Source: Molanna angustata (Eukaryota > Arthropoda > Insecta > Trichoptera > Molannidae). From it: a DNA stretch of 64,000 bases. The stretch spans positions 21,287,336-21,351,335 of the forward strand of contig OY754982.1 of the NCBI GenBank assembly GCA_963576475.1. The letters are read 5' to 3'. Below are positions 1 to 9,944 of this stretch, in pieces; positions within the stretch are counted from its first letter, which is position 1; every line of letters begins with the position of its first letter. The position numbers and the translations under genes are program-made. Below the pieces are notes generated by a model. The model was not told the DNA's origin. It worked only from the letters and a program-made list of their open reading frames with translations, and ran no database searches.

Positions 1-116
1 TAATTTAGTTGCAAAGTATATATAGAATACTTATACGTATAATAGAAAACAAAAGACTAAAACTTACAATACTTACATGGTCAATTATTATATAATATGT
101 ACATACATACATACCA

Positions 117-455
117 TCACGCCATGTCCCTTGTATTTATCGCCTCGACAACATTCATACATCGTCTCACATGCTATCTTTTTCTTGGGCGCCCCCGACT
201 TCTTTTTCCGTTCCTGTCAGCTTTGTATATTTTCTTCGTCAGGCGTTCTTCATTTATTCTTCCCTTATGCCCAAACCATCTCATCTTTCCTTCTATTAAT
301 TATATATTTCTTCATCTTGCATTCTTTCCTTGTGTCCTCATTTCTTACTATGCCATACATCGTTATGTTATAAATTCTTCTTAACGATCTCATTTCAGCT
401 GAATTTATTCTGCTTTCGTGTAACTCTTTCCATGTCCAGGTTTCACTCTCATAAA
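117..455 (-). pseudogene. RTE-type LINE reverse-transcriptase C-terminus, frameshifted
   Basis: Read on the minus strand, the DNA encodes the C-terminal tail of a non-LTR retrotransposon polymerase of the kind annotated as 'endonuclease-reverse transcriptase' in insects. One frame gives 'SETWTWKELHESRIN', then 'EMRSLRRIYNI'. After a frame change it continues 'RWFGHKGRINEERLTKKIY' and 'GKRSRGRPRKR', and ends 'RRCMNVVEAINTRDMA' followed by a stop at 117-119. The RWFGH..R.ERLTK and RGRPRKR blocks are typical of this tail. At least one frameshift and internal stops make it dead. The same subfamily (RRCMN ending) recurs at 28.66, 46.9 and 56.65 kb. Clade assignment to RTE is by pattern and could be wrong at subclade level. 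Confidence 0.72.
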
Positions 456-549
456 AGGATCAGATTCAAATATAAAGGGAACCCTGCGTGTTCATTTAAG
501 GAACTCCAGCACCCGGGAGATTTATGAGGTGTAAGATGTGATTTACAGA

Positions 550-710
550 GAATAAATCCTTCTAAGATTCCGTACACGAATGCCAAATGGACTACATCAA
601 CTAGGAAGACCTCCAAAAGGATGGCGAGAAAGCTGAAAATCAGCCTCAAATAACTGTCTCCTGAAACTACAGACTCTTCAGGGTCTAAGAAAAGAATAAG
701 AAGAAAACAG
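550..710 (+). pseudogene. RTE-type LINE tail fragment
   Basis: A short plus-strand stretch reads 'GLHQLGRPPKGWRES', a stop, then 'KSASNNCLLKLQTLQGLRK'. The GRPPK.W motif matches the basic C-terminal segment of the LINE fragment at 47.49-47.81 kb ('PGRPPKWWRYS'). It is too short and broken to be coding. It lies close to an RTE-type fragment in the opposite orientation at 117-455, so the two are probably separate insertions. Confidence 0.38.
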
Positions 711-1449
711 AAAAAAATGTTTTAAAATATATGTGAATTTTCACATTTTTATTTTATTTACCATTTTACATTAATATGTACAGACATGCAATTAAAATTA
801 ATGTTTATTGTATTAAAAAACATTTTGTGGGGGATCCTTGTATCAAACGATGCCCTATAGTTTTATAGCTACGCTACTGTCTCGATACAACAATATAATA
901 TGTAGGTATATCAGACACTACACTTCTGCCTTATTACTAGTTGCATAAGGCTTCGAGTAGTACGCCCATCTCGGGCCAAAATATTAATTGGACTGTATCG
1001 GGTGTATGTAATTATCTGACAAATCATGAATATTCAGTTATGTTTAATGCCAATACGGTGATTATTGATAGTATATGCCCGACTTTGCACCAAACGGATT
1101 CCTCGCAGCTTTGTCAATACTGAGCTCTCTACCATGAACTCTTTGCTTGACAAAAATATACTAACAGTACCAAAAAATATTATCAACTACGATCCACTGC
1201 AGGAACAACTCCCAGAGACGGCATCAGAAATGAAACAATCAGCGGTCTCACTCTTGGCTTTGTAATGTATCTATTAAAAATAGTACATATGTACATTTAG
1301 AGATTGTTAACCTTTCTAGAAGAAAGAATGCGTACACTAACATAATATTATAGGGAGATGGTTATTAATAATAATATTATTGAGATTAATTAATTTAATA
1401 AATATTTATAAGAAGGATTATTGCGTGTTCAAAAAGGTATAATTAAAAA
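711..1449. other. unassigned AT-rich sequence
   Basis: Two overlapping open frames (941-1123 and 1065-1265) use fairly ordinary amino acids, including 'NIINYDPLQEQLPETASEM'. I recognise no family, no splice-site context and no repeat elsewhere in the window, so no gene is called. The rest is AT-rich with no structure I can name. Confidence 0.3.
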
Positions 1450-1815
1450 TAAACCTTTTCTATCGTCTATCTCACTTAACATCTTTAAGAAAAGGCTAAA
1501 GCAAAAATATTTATCTGACAACACCTGATTACATCTTCCTCTCCTCTTTCTTTCCTTATCGCTCAGTCTTCCTATCATTGCTATGATTTGTTCTTATATG
1601 CTATCTTGTTTGTTTTTGTGTTCTTTTTTTTATTACTTTTCTTCTGCTATCTTTATTTATTTTGTAATGTGATACCTAAACTTATTGCCATAGTACACAT
1701 TGTTTTGTATATTAAACATTTACTCTGGTTGTTTGGAAGAAATTTCCATTAGGCAATAAGCCCGCCAGTGTGCTAATTATATGTACAAGAAGATTAAATA
1801 AATAAATAAATAAAA
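1450..1815 (+). mobile_element. CR1/Jockey-like LINE, 3' end
   Basis: The first 78 bases encode the end of a LINE polymerase, 'SSISLNIFKKRLKQKYLSD', followed by NT and a stop. This is nearly identical to the end of the longer copy at 39.42-40.15 kb. The 3' UTR follows and carries the window's commonest tail block: 'TTTGGAAGAAATTTCCATT', 'AGGCAATAAGCCCGCCAGTG', then 'TGTACAAGAAGATTAAATAA' and repeated TAAA. The copy is 5'-truncated, as is usual for LINEs. The family call (CR1 or Jockey group) comes from the polymerase tail pattern and the TAAA-type end. Confidence 0.72.
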
Positions 1816-2470
1816 CTCATCTCTCTATAATAGATAGATACACTACAAACAATTGGGTGCAACTGATAATTCATGCAATAAAAGATTGTACTCACTCTGA
1901 TTTATGTTTATTTAGAACAATGTTTTACATAGTATTTATCAATTTATTAAATTATTATATTTAATTAACACGTAATTAGAATGTGAAGGAAAGTACGCGA
2001 TACGTCCAGGACGGGCGACTGAAGAAATTCCGAATTATGAGAGTAGCAGCGGATCATCGTTTATATGTTCAGCTTGAGTTGGTAGCCATGACAATCCAGT
2101 AGTGATGTATGGACATCATAGGGATGGTTCACCACAATATGAAAAGCTCAGTGTTGCCATAACCCACTCGTTTTGTATTTAAATTAAATAATTAAATAAA
2201 TGGAGAATAAAGACTAGCATTCATACAGTCGTAGCGGACGCATTAGGCGGATTTTAGAAGTCTTCGTATAGAAATTCATAATATAATTGCGTCCACTCAT
2301 CGGCATCGGACGGAGCGCGCGCATCGGATCGTTGGAATGCTACGAGAAGCAACGATCAGATGTCATTTTTGTTTGTGCATCTTCTATGGTGATATTATAT
2401 CGCCTTTTTTATGAAAAAAATGTCATTTATTTTTTATAAATCATATTTTATTACTTTGTACAAAAGACGT
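1816..2470. other. unassigned AT-rich sequence
   Basis: No gene seen. There are two less AT-rich patches, at about 1985-2110 ('CGTCCAGGACGGGCGACTG') and about 2230-2350. The second contains 'CGGAGCGCGCGCATCGG' and an inverted 'CGATC..GATCG' motif around 'GATCGTTGGAATGC'. They may be old LINE tails, but I cannot assign them. Confidence 0.3.
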
Positions 2471-2482
2471 TAGTGAAATAAA

Positions 2483-2518
2483 AATTTCGACCAGTTTCGA
2501 AACTAACCGTCGCCTCAG
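2483..2518 (-). ncRNA. degenerate hammerhead-like motif (possible PLE terminus)
   Basis: On the minus strand the sequence runs CTGAGGC, then a short possible stem, then 'TTTCGAAACTGGTCG'. A CUGANG box followed by CGAAAC and a GUC-type cleavage triplet is the order of a type I hammerhead ribozyme in Penelope-like elements. Here A9 is changed and stem II is weak. No PLE coding sequence is visible nearby, so this is a tentative relic. Confidence 0.33.
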
Positions 2519-2667
2519 ACAGATTTTCAACATTTTCATCATTTTTACGTACCTATAGTATGATAGAGGAATTATCTCAATAATATTATAAATTGGAATG
2601 TTTAGATGCTTGTTACTCAATCACGCGAATACGGCTGAAAGATTTGGATATGTATATCCTAGAAAAG

Positions 2668-2740
2668 GTTATGACAGTAAGCCCGCCAGTGTGTAGTATA
2701 TTTGTTTGTATTATGTACAGAAATAAATAAATAAATAATT
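2668..2740 (+). mobile_element. CR1/Jockey-like LINE tail
   Basis: A short 3'-end relic with 'AGTAAGCCCGCCAGTGTG' and an ending 'GTACAGAAATAAATAAATAA', matching the 3' block at 1731-1815 and 40083-40160. No coding part remains. Confidence 0.6.
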
Positions 2741-2805
2741 ATATCCATGATATGGTTAATCATGAGGGTTTTGATTTCACCGTTTGACCGGACTTGTCAT
2801 CCAGA
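2738..2805 (+). repeat. half copy of palindromic MITE (family G)
   Basis: 'AATTATATCCATGATATGG' and 'GGTTTTGATTTCACCGTTTG' followed by a GACTTGTC-type end match one arm of the foldback repeat found complete at 26415-26589 and 63506-63688. The other arm is absent. Confidence 0.5.
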
Positions 2806-3440
2806 TATCCTTCTAAATATAGTGGGGTCTAAGCGAGTGTTTCAGTGAATGTAGCAATTTCAATATATAAATAAGTTATTGAAATATCTGACAGTTAAAA
2901 AAATGAGAAGCACTGATCAGATATCTAAGCGAGTCTTAGATATACAAAATTTCCACAATATAAAAAGAATCGAATGAGAACTTTAGTCTATAATCCATAA
3001 AGTAGAATAAACACGCCGTACATAGCACATCCGTACACAATACACACAGACACATTATGATGAAACTTTCAGAATACAATCTCAGCATGATACTACTATA
3101 ATGTTTATATTTTTTATAGAAAATTAAATTATTTAGTTGGGGTATTTCGGGTTTTTTTTAGATATTTTTAAATTTATTTTTAGTTAAACGCATAAATTTA
3201 TTTTCTTAATAAAAAATGTTTGAGAAAATCTGGAATTTTTTTGAAAAAATTCATTTGAGATTTTGTATTTGTCTATGTTCATACCAATTTTCAGCGTTCT
3301 AGCTTTTTTGGTTTCTGAGATATATGGAAAAATAAAGAAAAAATTCAAAAGTTGATAACCCCTGACTGAAACGAAAATTCAAAATTCTGAGTATACCCCA
3401 CTCCCCACTATATTCTCTTGGGGTAGTGAGGAGGAAAAAC
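2800..3440 (+). repeat. composite copy of ~750-bp repeat D with a second repeat inside
   Basis: The stretch 2826-3090 matches the second half of repeat D, with 'AGAAGCACTGATCAGATATC', 'AACACGCCGTACATAGCACA' and 'CAGAATACAATCTCAGCATG'. Its end 'CTTGGGGTAGTGAGGAGG' is also D-like. Between them, about 3095-3400 instead matches the repeat at 27505-27830 ('CAATTTTCAGCGTTCTAGCT', 'TTTCTGAGATATATGG'). D is therefore 5'-truncated here and mosaic with another repeat. Confidence 0.55.
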
Positions 3441-3819
3441 AATGCAAATGAATTTAAATCAAAATATCACTTAGAACATGCCGTAAAAAATCCGTGAAAA
3501 ATATGTTGGGTTCGTATTCAAATTAACCCACATTTAAAATTTACATAACTAACAGCCTTAGTTGTGTCATTTAATAAACATTAATTTATCGAGTATCATT
3601 AAATTATACCTACCTATCTACATCGACCCACGTTTAATTAATTAGAATTATGTAATAGCATAATTTAATCTGGGTTTTTTTTTATAAAGTTTTTTTGAAC
3701 GTGTTGTATCGCAGCCACTCCAGCAACCGTATTGCGTTTTGTAAGAAATGAGAAAAAATATGATCGAAAAATGCAAGGAATATTACTATTTATATATGCT
3801 ACATTTTTTTTTGTCTTAA

Positions 3820-4140
3820 TAGCCCAAGGGATCACGTTGTTGATTTTTATTTTCTTTATTAATTAACTTGTGTCCTAATTGTAATTTGTGTTACATAAAA
3901 TTATGTTCCTATGTACCTACTAAAACAATTTTTTTTGTTGTAATTTTTAAATATTTTTATATGTGTATTTGTGTAATGGCGTGAAGCCGTACACATATGT
4001 AAAAAGAAATAAACAAAAAATATTTTTATAATCATGTATGAAACACAAAACGCTCGGTCAAGCGAGAAACTTTACCAGAGCTAGAATTTTGTAATAGAAG
4101 CACCTACTATTTGTCTTTTCAGATTATTTTTCGATCGCAA
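3820..4140 (+). repeat. interspersed repeat K, copy 1
   Basis: Shares an order of blocks with 13135-13450: 'TTGATTTTTATTTTCTTT', 'GTCCTAATTGTAATTTGTGT', an A-rich segment, then the well-conserved 'GAAACACAAAACGCTCGGTC' and 'AAGCGAGAAACTTTACCAG'. The class is unknown. The conserved block contains a short CGCT/AGCG hairpin. Confidence 0.5.
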
Positions 4141-6430
4141 AAAACGTCCTTTTGATAAAGCATTGATTTTTTAATAATAACAGAAGCGACCTCAGCATTT
4201 TTTTTAAATGTGTCATAGTATAAAGGCTGTTTTTTTCTGTTAATCGATTGGATAATAGTAACCCTGATTACTTGTGGCTTTCGGGGATAATAAAGTAATA
4301 GCAACATCATATGAAGATAAAAAAATATTCTTAAGTCGTGCGAAAAATTGACATAAAATTCTATATTAAATTTTATGTGCGTATTATTATGAGTTACGTG
4401 CTAAAAATTATATTCGAGTAAGCAGGTACCTACAACATGAATAATTCTGATTTAGCGTTTGTGATTAATTTCAATTTTATCTTACTACATAAATACAACA
4501 TATAGATGAATTCACAATCTATACGATTCTATTTACTAGTATAACAATACTAGTTATATAAAAACGATCTGTGTAGGTATTATATAAGTTTCGATATATA
4601 GGTACCTAAGCACACATTATTATGTATTAATGAATCTATATAATTTAATAAATCCTTATTTTTTGTGACCTTTGGAAAGACCAAGGAATATATACAATGT
4701 CACCTGGGAACCGAATGTGATGACTTGGACAGGAAGAAATACATTGTTCGGGAGGCTCAAGTTCTACCGGCGTTGTAAAAAGAAATTCCATCGCGATCCA
4801 CCCGCTCAACAAACACATTACATATAAAAAAAATAACACATGACACGTAAAACACTCTGTCTTAAACAGAACACTGTCAACATACAGCAAAACATTTAGT
4901 GATATTGACGTGTTTCACATAAAATATAAACCATATTTTAATTAAATCAAACAGATCCTCAGCGCAGGCCATGACAATCGTATAACTGAATATTAACTTC
5001 ACTGTAACTCAGATCTAGTTTGCATCTAGTTTTCTTAATTGTTGAATTAATTTATTGGTATTTTCTCTGTTTAATTCAATATGTTTTTGTTTATTTTATA
5101 CTTTTTGTACCAAGCATCAACTATGTAATACTTCAAGTGTAAATTCGTAATTGGAATACATTTTATATTTAAAAGATTATGTGCGCAATTTTATGTTATA
5201 TATTTTATGTGAATTACAGATAAAAAAAATGTGTTAAATATGTTTATTATATTTACTTATCAAATATGTTTATTATATTTATGTATGAAAATTAAACACA
5301 ATGAAAAGTATAGCAGTGACATCTATGGAGGTTGGTTTATAGCTTCATAGCTAGGTTCAGAACTGTTCAATGGGTTCTTTCTTAAGTATGAAAACTTTAA
5401 GAAAGTTATATATATAGATGTCAGTAGACCATTTCATGATTGCTGTTGCTATGAAAATAATTATTAATTAGGTATAATAATTATTATTTATTGAAAACTT
5501 ATTATTGTATTGGAACAATAAAAAATTGATGTTATTGATGATAATTTGACATAAGGCATTCTAGGAACATACTTCTACTAGAAAGTATCAAATCTGAAAT
5601 CTCTAACTTGTAATTGTATATATTAAAATTGTAAATATGTTGTAATTTAGTAAAATTACACGAGCAAGTCTTTTCTAATTGAAACTCCCAGATTTCCACC
5701 AAACAAGAAAAATAAATCTCTCTTTAGAATTATAAAGAGATTCCACAGGACTCGAATTTCATCAAATTATGTTGAAGATTGCAAAGAAAGCAACGTACAT
5801 ATGCAATCGTAAACAGATAAATTGCATAATCTCTCTACATAATAAAGGAATGCGTGTACTGTGGGCAAAAAAATCGATCGATGCAGTATCCTAACCAGTG
5901 TCCACTGAATCATCCACTATGTTAGCTGCTCTGCTTCCGACCCATTTGCAAATTATGTTATTAAAATAATATTATTTCTTATTTTCCTTTATGTGCCATT
6001 TTAGGTTCCTCCAACATTAGCTATCACTTTTTAGTCGTAAGCCTCTCATGGGCTGATTCAAAGATATGTGCGACACCCCAGACTCTAGTAAAATACTGTA
6101 TAGTTTATTCAATTACACTAATACTTTGACTATAAACAATAATCCAAAGACACTGGCGCCAATCGTAATAAACCTTTACCGCATCTCATGTGTACCTTAT
6201 TAGTCGTTTCAAATTAATATTTTATCAATTTCAATATATTATCTTAAGTACGGGTTTATTTGTATTTAATGGATCAAATCTGCAAGAAAATGACACACGA
6301 ATTACCTTTTCGTAATTTTATTGGTAACAAATCATAATATTAAATTTATTTTCTATATAAAGGTTTATACTAATCTTAAATATGACTTAGAAATTTTCTT
6401 GGTGTTGACATGCTTAGAATGAAATAGTGT
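4141..6430. other. unassigned AT-rich sequence
   Basis: About 2.3 kb with no recognised coding, SINE, LINE or MITE signature. A 25-bp direct duplication ('AAATATGTTTATTATATTTA') sits at 5240-5285. Open frames here (for example minus 4645-4890) are short and unlike any family I know. Confidence 0.35.
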
Positions 6431-7410
6431 GCTTTGACTAAATCTGTGATGCAATATGGAATAACAGGATGGGGAGGATCATATTATTCTGCTCAATTGA
6501 ATTCATTGTAAGTTATTCAAATAAATAATATTGAGATAATTTTACTAAGGCCAAGCGATTTTCCTACTGAACAAATTCTCTGAATTTTAAGTCTCAAAAT
6601 TGAATATTTTATATAAAAGAAATGCAATTTAACATAAATGTAAAAATATTTTATAAATAAAATTTACCCCAAGGATAACATTAGGACAGGACTTCGCGCA
6701 AGAGGAATGATAAAAATCCCAATAAAAAAAAAAAAATAATAATAAACACTTCCTTGCACCCTGCGCAAGTGGCGAGTTTATTGCCATACGGCGATTTCTT
6801 CCAACTAACCAGTGATTCCAGCCCAGAGAAGCAAGAATTGCGTGAGAAATAAATTTAAATAAAATTATCCTCTGCTGGAAATCGAACCCAGGACGCCCGT
6901 ATAGTAGCCAAACGGCTTATCAACTGTGCCACGGCGGTCGGCAAATACATGTTTTGGCCAAAATCATTATTCATAATACGGTGTGAACTGGCATAACGAT
7001 TTACCAGTGCAATATAAAAATTATCTGTAATCAATTTTAATAAATTCCTAGCATGAAAAAATATCTCAGATAACACGTGAAATTTTATTTTGTTTTATTT
7101 TTATTTTGTTCATTATTTCTTGAGCTTTACAGATATTTTTATATTTTTTACTTAGGATGTCAAGTTTTTACAAAAAAATATTTTCTATATCAATTTTAAT
7201 ATTTATATATGACTCTTAATATTATGATTTATTATTTATTAGATTAAGATTTATAATATACTGTTTTAGTTATATACTGTTTTGTATGTGTTGTGAAATT
7301 GTCTTTTTGAAGTTGGGTCATACATAAATATGTACTGATCCTTATTTAACCTGTATGTAAAAGAATAATGTGAATTTGTATTTTATTTTAAATAAATAAA
7401 TAAATTTTTT
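6431..7410 (+). mobile_element. CR1/I-like LINE 3' end, interrupted by a SINE
   Basis: Plus-strand reading gives 'LTKSVMQYGITGWGGSYYSA', then 'VIQINNIEIILLRPSDFPTE' and 'NIRTGLRARGMIKIPI'. This is the region after the RT palm of a LINE polymerase (S..YGI.GWGG, ...QI.I..I..). Stops interrupt it. A SINE of family B in the opposite orientation occupies 6725-6942. After it, decayed polymerase tail continues with 'NWHNDLPVQYKNYL', then a 3' UTR and a clean (TAAA) tail ending near 7410. The split reading shows that the SINE inserted into an existing LINE. Confidence 0.62.
6725..6942 (-). mobile_element. tRNA-derived SINE family B
   Basis: On the minus strand it starts 'GCCGACCGCCGTGGCACAGT' (box-A-like) and has 'CTGGGTTCGATTTCCAGC' (B box and T arm). 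A body follows with 'CACTGGTTAGTTGGAAGAAA', 'CGCCACTTGCGCAGGGTGCA' and a T-rich (ATT)n-type tail. A near-identical copy lies at 61293-61502. The tRNA head shows pol III promoter boxes but does not fold as an intact tRNA. Confidence 0.82.
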
Positions 7411-7520
7411 CAATATTGGACACTGTCACTTCGTGGTAGAACTCCATAATTAATTAAAACTATGAAAAATTTTTATATTTAATTTTACGTTCTACTTAAA
7501 TTTTTTCGCTAACGCGACTC

Positions 7521-7566
7521 CCATTCACCGGTATCGCTCTATGATGAGCATCGTCAGAATGGTGAA
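7521..7566 (-). ncRNA. hammerhead-ribozyme-like motif of PLE terminus, left arm
   Basis: Mirror copy of the motif at 9766-9811, lying 3' of the minus-strand PLE frame. It reads CCATT, the CUGACGA core box, stem II GCUC/GAGC with loop AUCAUA, then GAUACCGG and AAUGG, which pairs back to CCAUU. The order matches the type I hammerheads known in PLE pseudo-LTRs. The core has GAUA where GAAA is canonical, and position 17 is G. Confidence 0.55.
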
Positions 7567-7796
7567 CAATAATGATGAAGACCATCTATATATATATACA
7601 TTCACAAAGAGGATAACAACAATAGATATGGAAGGGGGCAATTCTAAGAAAGATTAAATACCCGAAAGACATTTAGGTAAATATGTATGCAGGTATAATA
7701 AAAATAAAATTGAAGTGAAGGAATGAATATACAAATATTGTATTAAAAGGACAGCAATTATATTGAATAATGGCCAACAGAAAAACCCGACATTAA

Positions 7797-8882
7797 CTAT
7801 TCTAATGGTAATAATAATGGAGAAGTATTAAAATCTATTTGTGCGTTAATCAAAGGAACGTTGCTGTTACATTTTACTCTATTTATCTCTAATATTTCAA
7901 GTTTGTCTAATTTTTTACCTTTTCTTAAACTATGTATAAGATTTATCCCAGTTTGTGAGTTAAACGAATGCTCACTCTCAAGTAAATGTGTCGCAAAGTT
8001 CGAAGTGTCTTTTTTCAAACGGAAACACGCAAGATGTTCTTTAAGGCGTGTATTTAAAGATCTACCCGTTTGACCAACATATATACCTGAGCATGTATTG
8101 CATGTAAGAGAGTAAACACCACTACGGTTTAATTTATCGATTTTATCTTTACTGTTATTTAAGAATTTACCTAGTGTATTGTCATTATTAAATGCAATGT
8201 TTTTATTGTTTTTTCTCAAAATATTTCCAATTTTGTTTGACGATTTCCCAATATAGTTTAATTTAACCCAGCGTTTTTTATTATTTTTTGTTAATGTTTT
8301 TAACCCCGGAGCTAAAAGATGTAAAGCATTCTTTTTGTTTTTTCTATATAAAAGAGAATCAACCATATTTGAAGTATACCCATTATTCACAGCTAAATTT
8401 TTAATAACATTTAATTCTCTATTGAAACTATCACTACTCAAGGGAACAGATAAAAGTCGATGAATCAATGAGTGAAAAACTGATAATTTATGTGCTATAT
8501 GGTGGCCACTAGTATTATGTATAATGTTATCGCTAAAAGTTGGTTTTCGAAAAATATCAAAGCTAAGTTTATTATCAATAATATTAATAGTTAAATCCAA
8601 AAAGTTTAAAGTATTTCCTCCAATTTCCATTGTAAACTGTATGGAATTGTTTATCTTATTGATCTCATTAAAAAAGCAATTCAACTCGCGTCTGGTGCCA
8701 TTAAAAATGCCAAAACAGTCATCAACATATCGAAAATAACAAATAAACTTTTTAAATCCCGGTAATTTACTAAGTTGTTGTTCGATGAAATCCATAAAAA
8801 AATCTGCAAAAATAGGTGATGAAGGACTGCCCGTTGCCAGACCTTCTGTTTGGATATATATTTTATTATTAAATTGGAAATA
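7797..8882 (-). CDS. Penelope-like element polyprotein, RT C-terminal part plus GIY-YIG endonuclease (5'-truncated)
   Basis: The protein is the C-terminal part of a Penelope-like retroelement polymerase. It joins a telomerase-related reverse transcriptase to a GIY-YIG nuclease that nicks target DNA. The frame is open upstream of the first ATG (8795) to about 8882 and includes 'YIQTEGLATGSPSSPIFAD', a conserved RT block. Counting from the ATG, the catalytic 'RYVDD' is at residues 22-26. A lysine- and asparagine-rich linker runs to ~220. The nuclease has GVY at 226-228, a CNTC pair at 232-235, 'YVGQTGR' at 239-245 and a HLLESEH segment near 270-276. The fingers and N-terminal part are missing, so the copy cannot be autonomous, but what remains is intact to the stop. 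Confidence 0.93.
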   Translation of the reverse strand, partial: YFQFNNKIYIQTEGLATGSPSSPIFADFFMDFIEQQLSKLPGFKKFICYFRYVDDCFGIFNGTRRELNCFFNEINKINNSIQFTMEIGGNTLNFLDLTINIIDNKLSFDIFRKPTFSDNIIHNTSGHHIAHKLSVFHSLIHRLLSVPLSSDSFNRELNVIKNLAVNNGYTSNMVDSLLYRKNKKNALHLLAPGLKTLTKNNKKRWVKLNYIGKSSNKIGNILRKNNKNIAFNNDNTLGKFLNNSKDKIDKLNRSGVYSLTCNTCSGIYVGQTGRSLNTRLKEHLACFRLKKDTSNFATHLLESEHSFNSQTGINLIHSLRKGKKLDKLEILEINRVKCNSNVPLINAQIDFNTSPLLLPLE

Positions 8883-8926
8883 TTAAAAATTTAATTGGAA
8901 ATATTATAAAATTAAAATATTATAAA

Positions 8927-9535
8927 ATTAAAAATTTAGCTGTGAATAATGGGTATACTTCAAATATGGTTGATTCTCTTTTATATAGAAAAAACAAAAA
9001 GAATGCTTTACATCTTTTAGCTCCGGGGTTAAAAACATTAACAAAAAATAATAAAAAACGCTGGGTTAAATTAAACTATATTGGGAAATCGTCAAACAAA
9101 ATTGGAAATATTTTGAGAAAAAACAATAAAAACATTGCATTTTATAATGACAATACACTAGGTAAATTCTTAAATAACAGTAAAGATAAAATCGATAAAT
9201 TAAACCGTAGTGGTGTTTACTCTCTTACATGCAATACATGCTCAGGTATATATGTTGGTCAAACGGGTAGATCTTTAAATACACGCCTTAAAGAACATCT
9301 TGCGTGTTTCCGTTTGAAAAAAGACACTTCGAACTTTGCGACACATTTACTTGAGAGTGAGCATTCGTTTAACTCACAAACTGGGATAAATCTTATACAT
9401 AGTTTAAGAAAAGGTAAAAAATTAGACAAACTTGAAATATTAGAGATAAATAGAGTAAAATGTAACAGCAACGTTCCTTTGATTAACGCACAAATAGATT
9501 TTAATACTTCTCCATTATTATTACCATTAGAATAG
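8927..9535 (+). CDS. Penelope-like element GIY-YIG endonuclease region, second copy (5'-truncated)
   Basis: An open frame of about 200 residues from 'KNLAVNNGYTSN' to the same stop as the copy in the left arm. It contains the linker and the complete GIY-YIG domain ('SGVYSLTCNTCSGIYVGQTG') but no RT. There is no ATG at its beginning. The frame simply enters at the truncation point and would need transcription and initiation from outside. It is identical to the left-arm protein apart from one N/Y change, so either the insertion is young or the arms are kept alike by gene conversion. Confidence 0.9.
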   Translation: MKNLAVNNGYTSNMVDSLLYRKNKKNALHLLAPGLKTLTKNNKKRWVKLNYIGKSSNKIGNILRKNNKNIAFYNDNTLGKFLNNSKDKIDKLNRSGVYSLTCNTCSGIYVGQTGRSLNTRLKEHLACFRLKKDTSNFATHLLESEHSFNSQTGINLIHSLRKGKKLDKLEILEINRVKCNSNVPLINAQIDFNTSPLLLPLE

Positions 9536-9765
9536 TTAATGTCGGGTTTTTCTGTTGGCCATTATTCAATATAATTGCTGTCCTTTTAATACAATATTTG
9601 TATATTCATTCCTTCACTTCAATTTTATTTTTATTATACCTGCATACATATTTACCTAAATGTCTTTCGGGTATTTAATCTTTCTTAGAATTGCCCCCTT
9701 CCATATCTATTGTTGTTATCCTCTTTGTGAATGTATATATATATAGATGGTCTTCATCATTATTG

Positions 9766-9811
9766 TTCACCATTCTGACGATGCTCATCATAGAGCGATA
9801 CCGGTGAATGG
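9766..9811 (+). ncRNA. hammerhead-ribozyme-like motif of PLE terminus, right arm
   Basis: The sequence CCATT-CTGACGA-T-GCTC-ATCATA-GAGC-GATACCGGTG-AATGG can form helix I (CCAUU/AAUGG), helix II (GCUC/GAGC) and a two-base-pair helix III (CC/GG) around a CUGANGA box. That is the compact type I hammerhead layout of PLEs. Deviations are U in place of A14 and G after the U of the cleavage site, which would be expected to disable cleavage. Confidence 0.55.
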
Positions 9812-9944
9812 GAGTCGCGTTTGCGAAAAAATTTAAGTAGAACGTAAAATTAAATATAAAAATTTTTCATAGTTTTAATTAAATAAATAAATAATGAATA
9901 TTCCGCTTGCTGAAATAAACCTATTGATCTAAATTAGTTATTAG

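Larger units (their letters stand above)
7450..9882. repeat. ~955-bp head-to-head inverted repeat of two PLE copies
   Basis: The left arm 7450-8404 and right arm 8927-9882 are near-identical reverse complements separated by 522 bp of unique sequence. Their translated parts differ at a single residue (AFNND versus AFYND), and the outer non-coding parts also match (for example 7505 'CGCTAACGCGACTCCC' against 'GCGTTTGCG' on the right). Each arm holds the PLE 3' region: end of RT, linker, GIY-YIG endonuclease, 3' non-coding sequence and a hammerhead-like motif. The low divergence implies recent origin or copy correction. Confidence 0.9.

Noticed and set aside
941..1265. Possible host or viral coding region
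   Set aside because: Amino-acid composition is ordinary, but there is no recognisable motif, the two frames overlap out of phase, and nothing nearby supports a gene.
7861..8073. 70-residue plus-strand frame (and its mirror at 9259-9471)
   Set aside because: Antisense shadow of the GIY-YIG reading frame.
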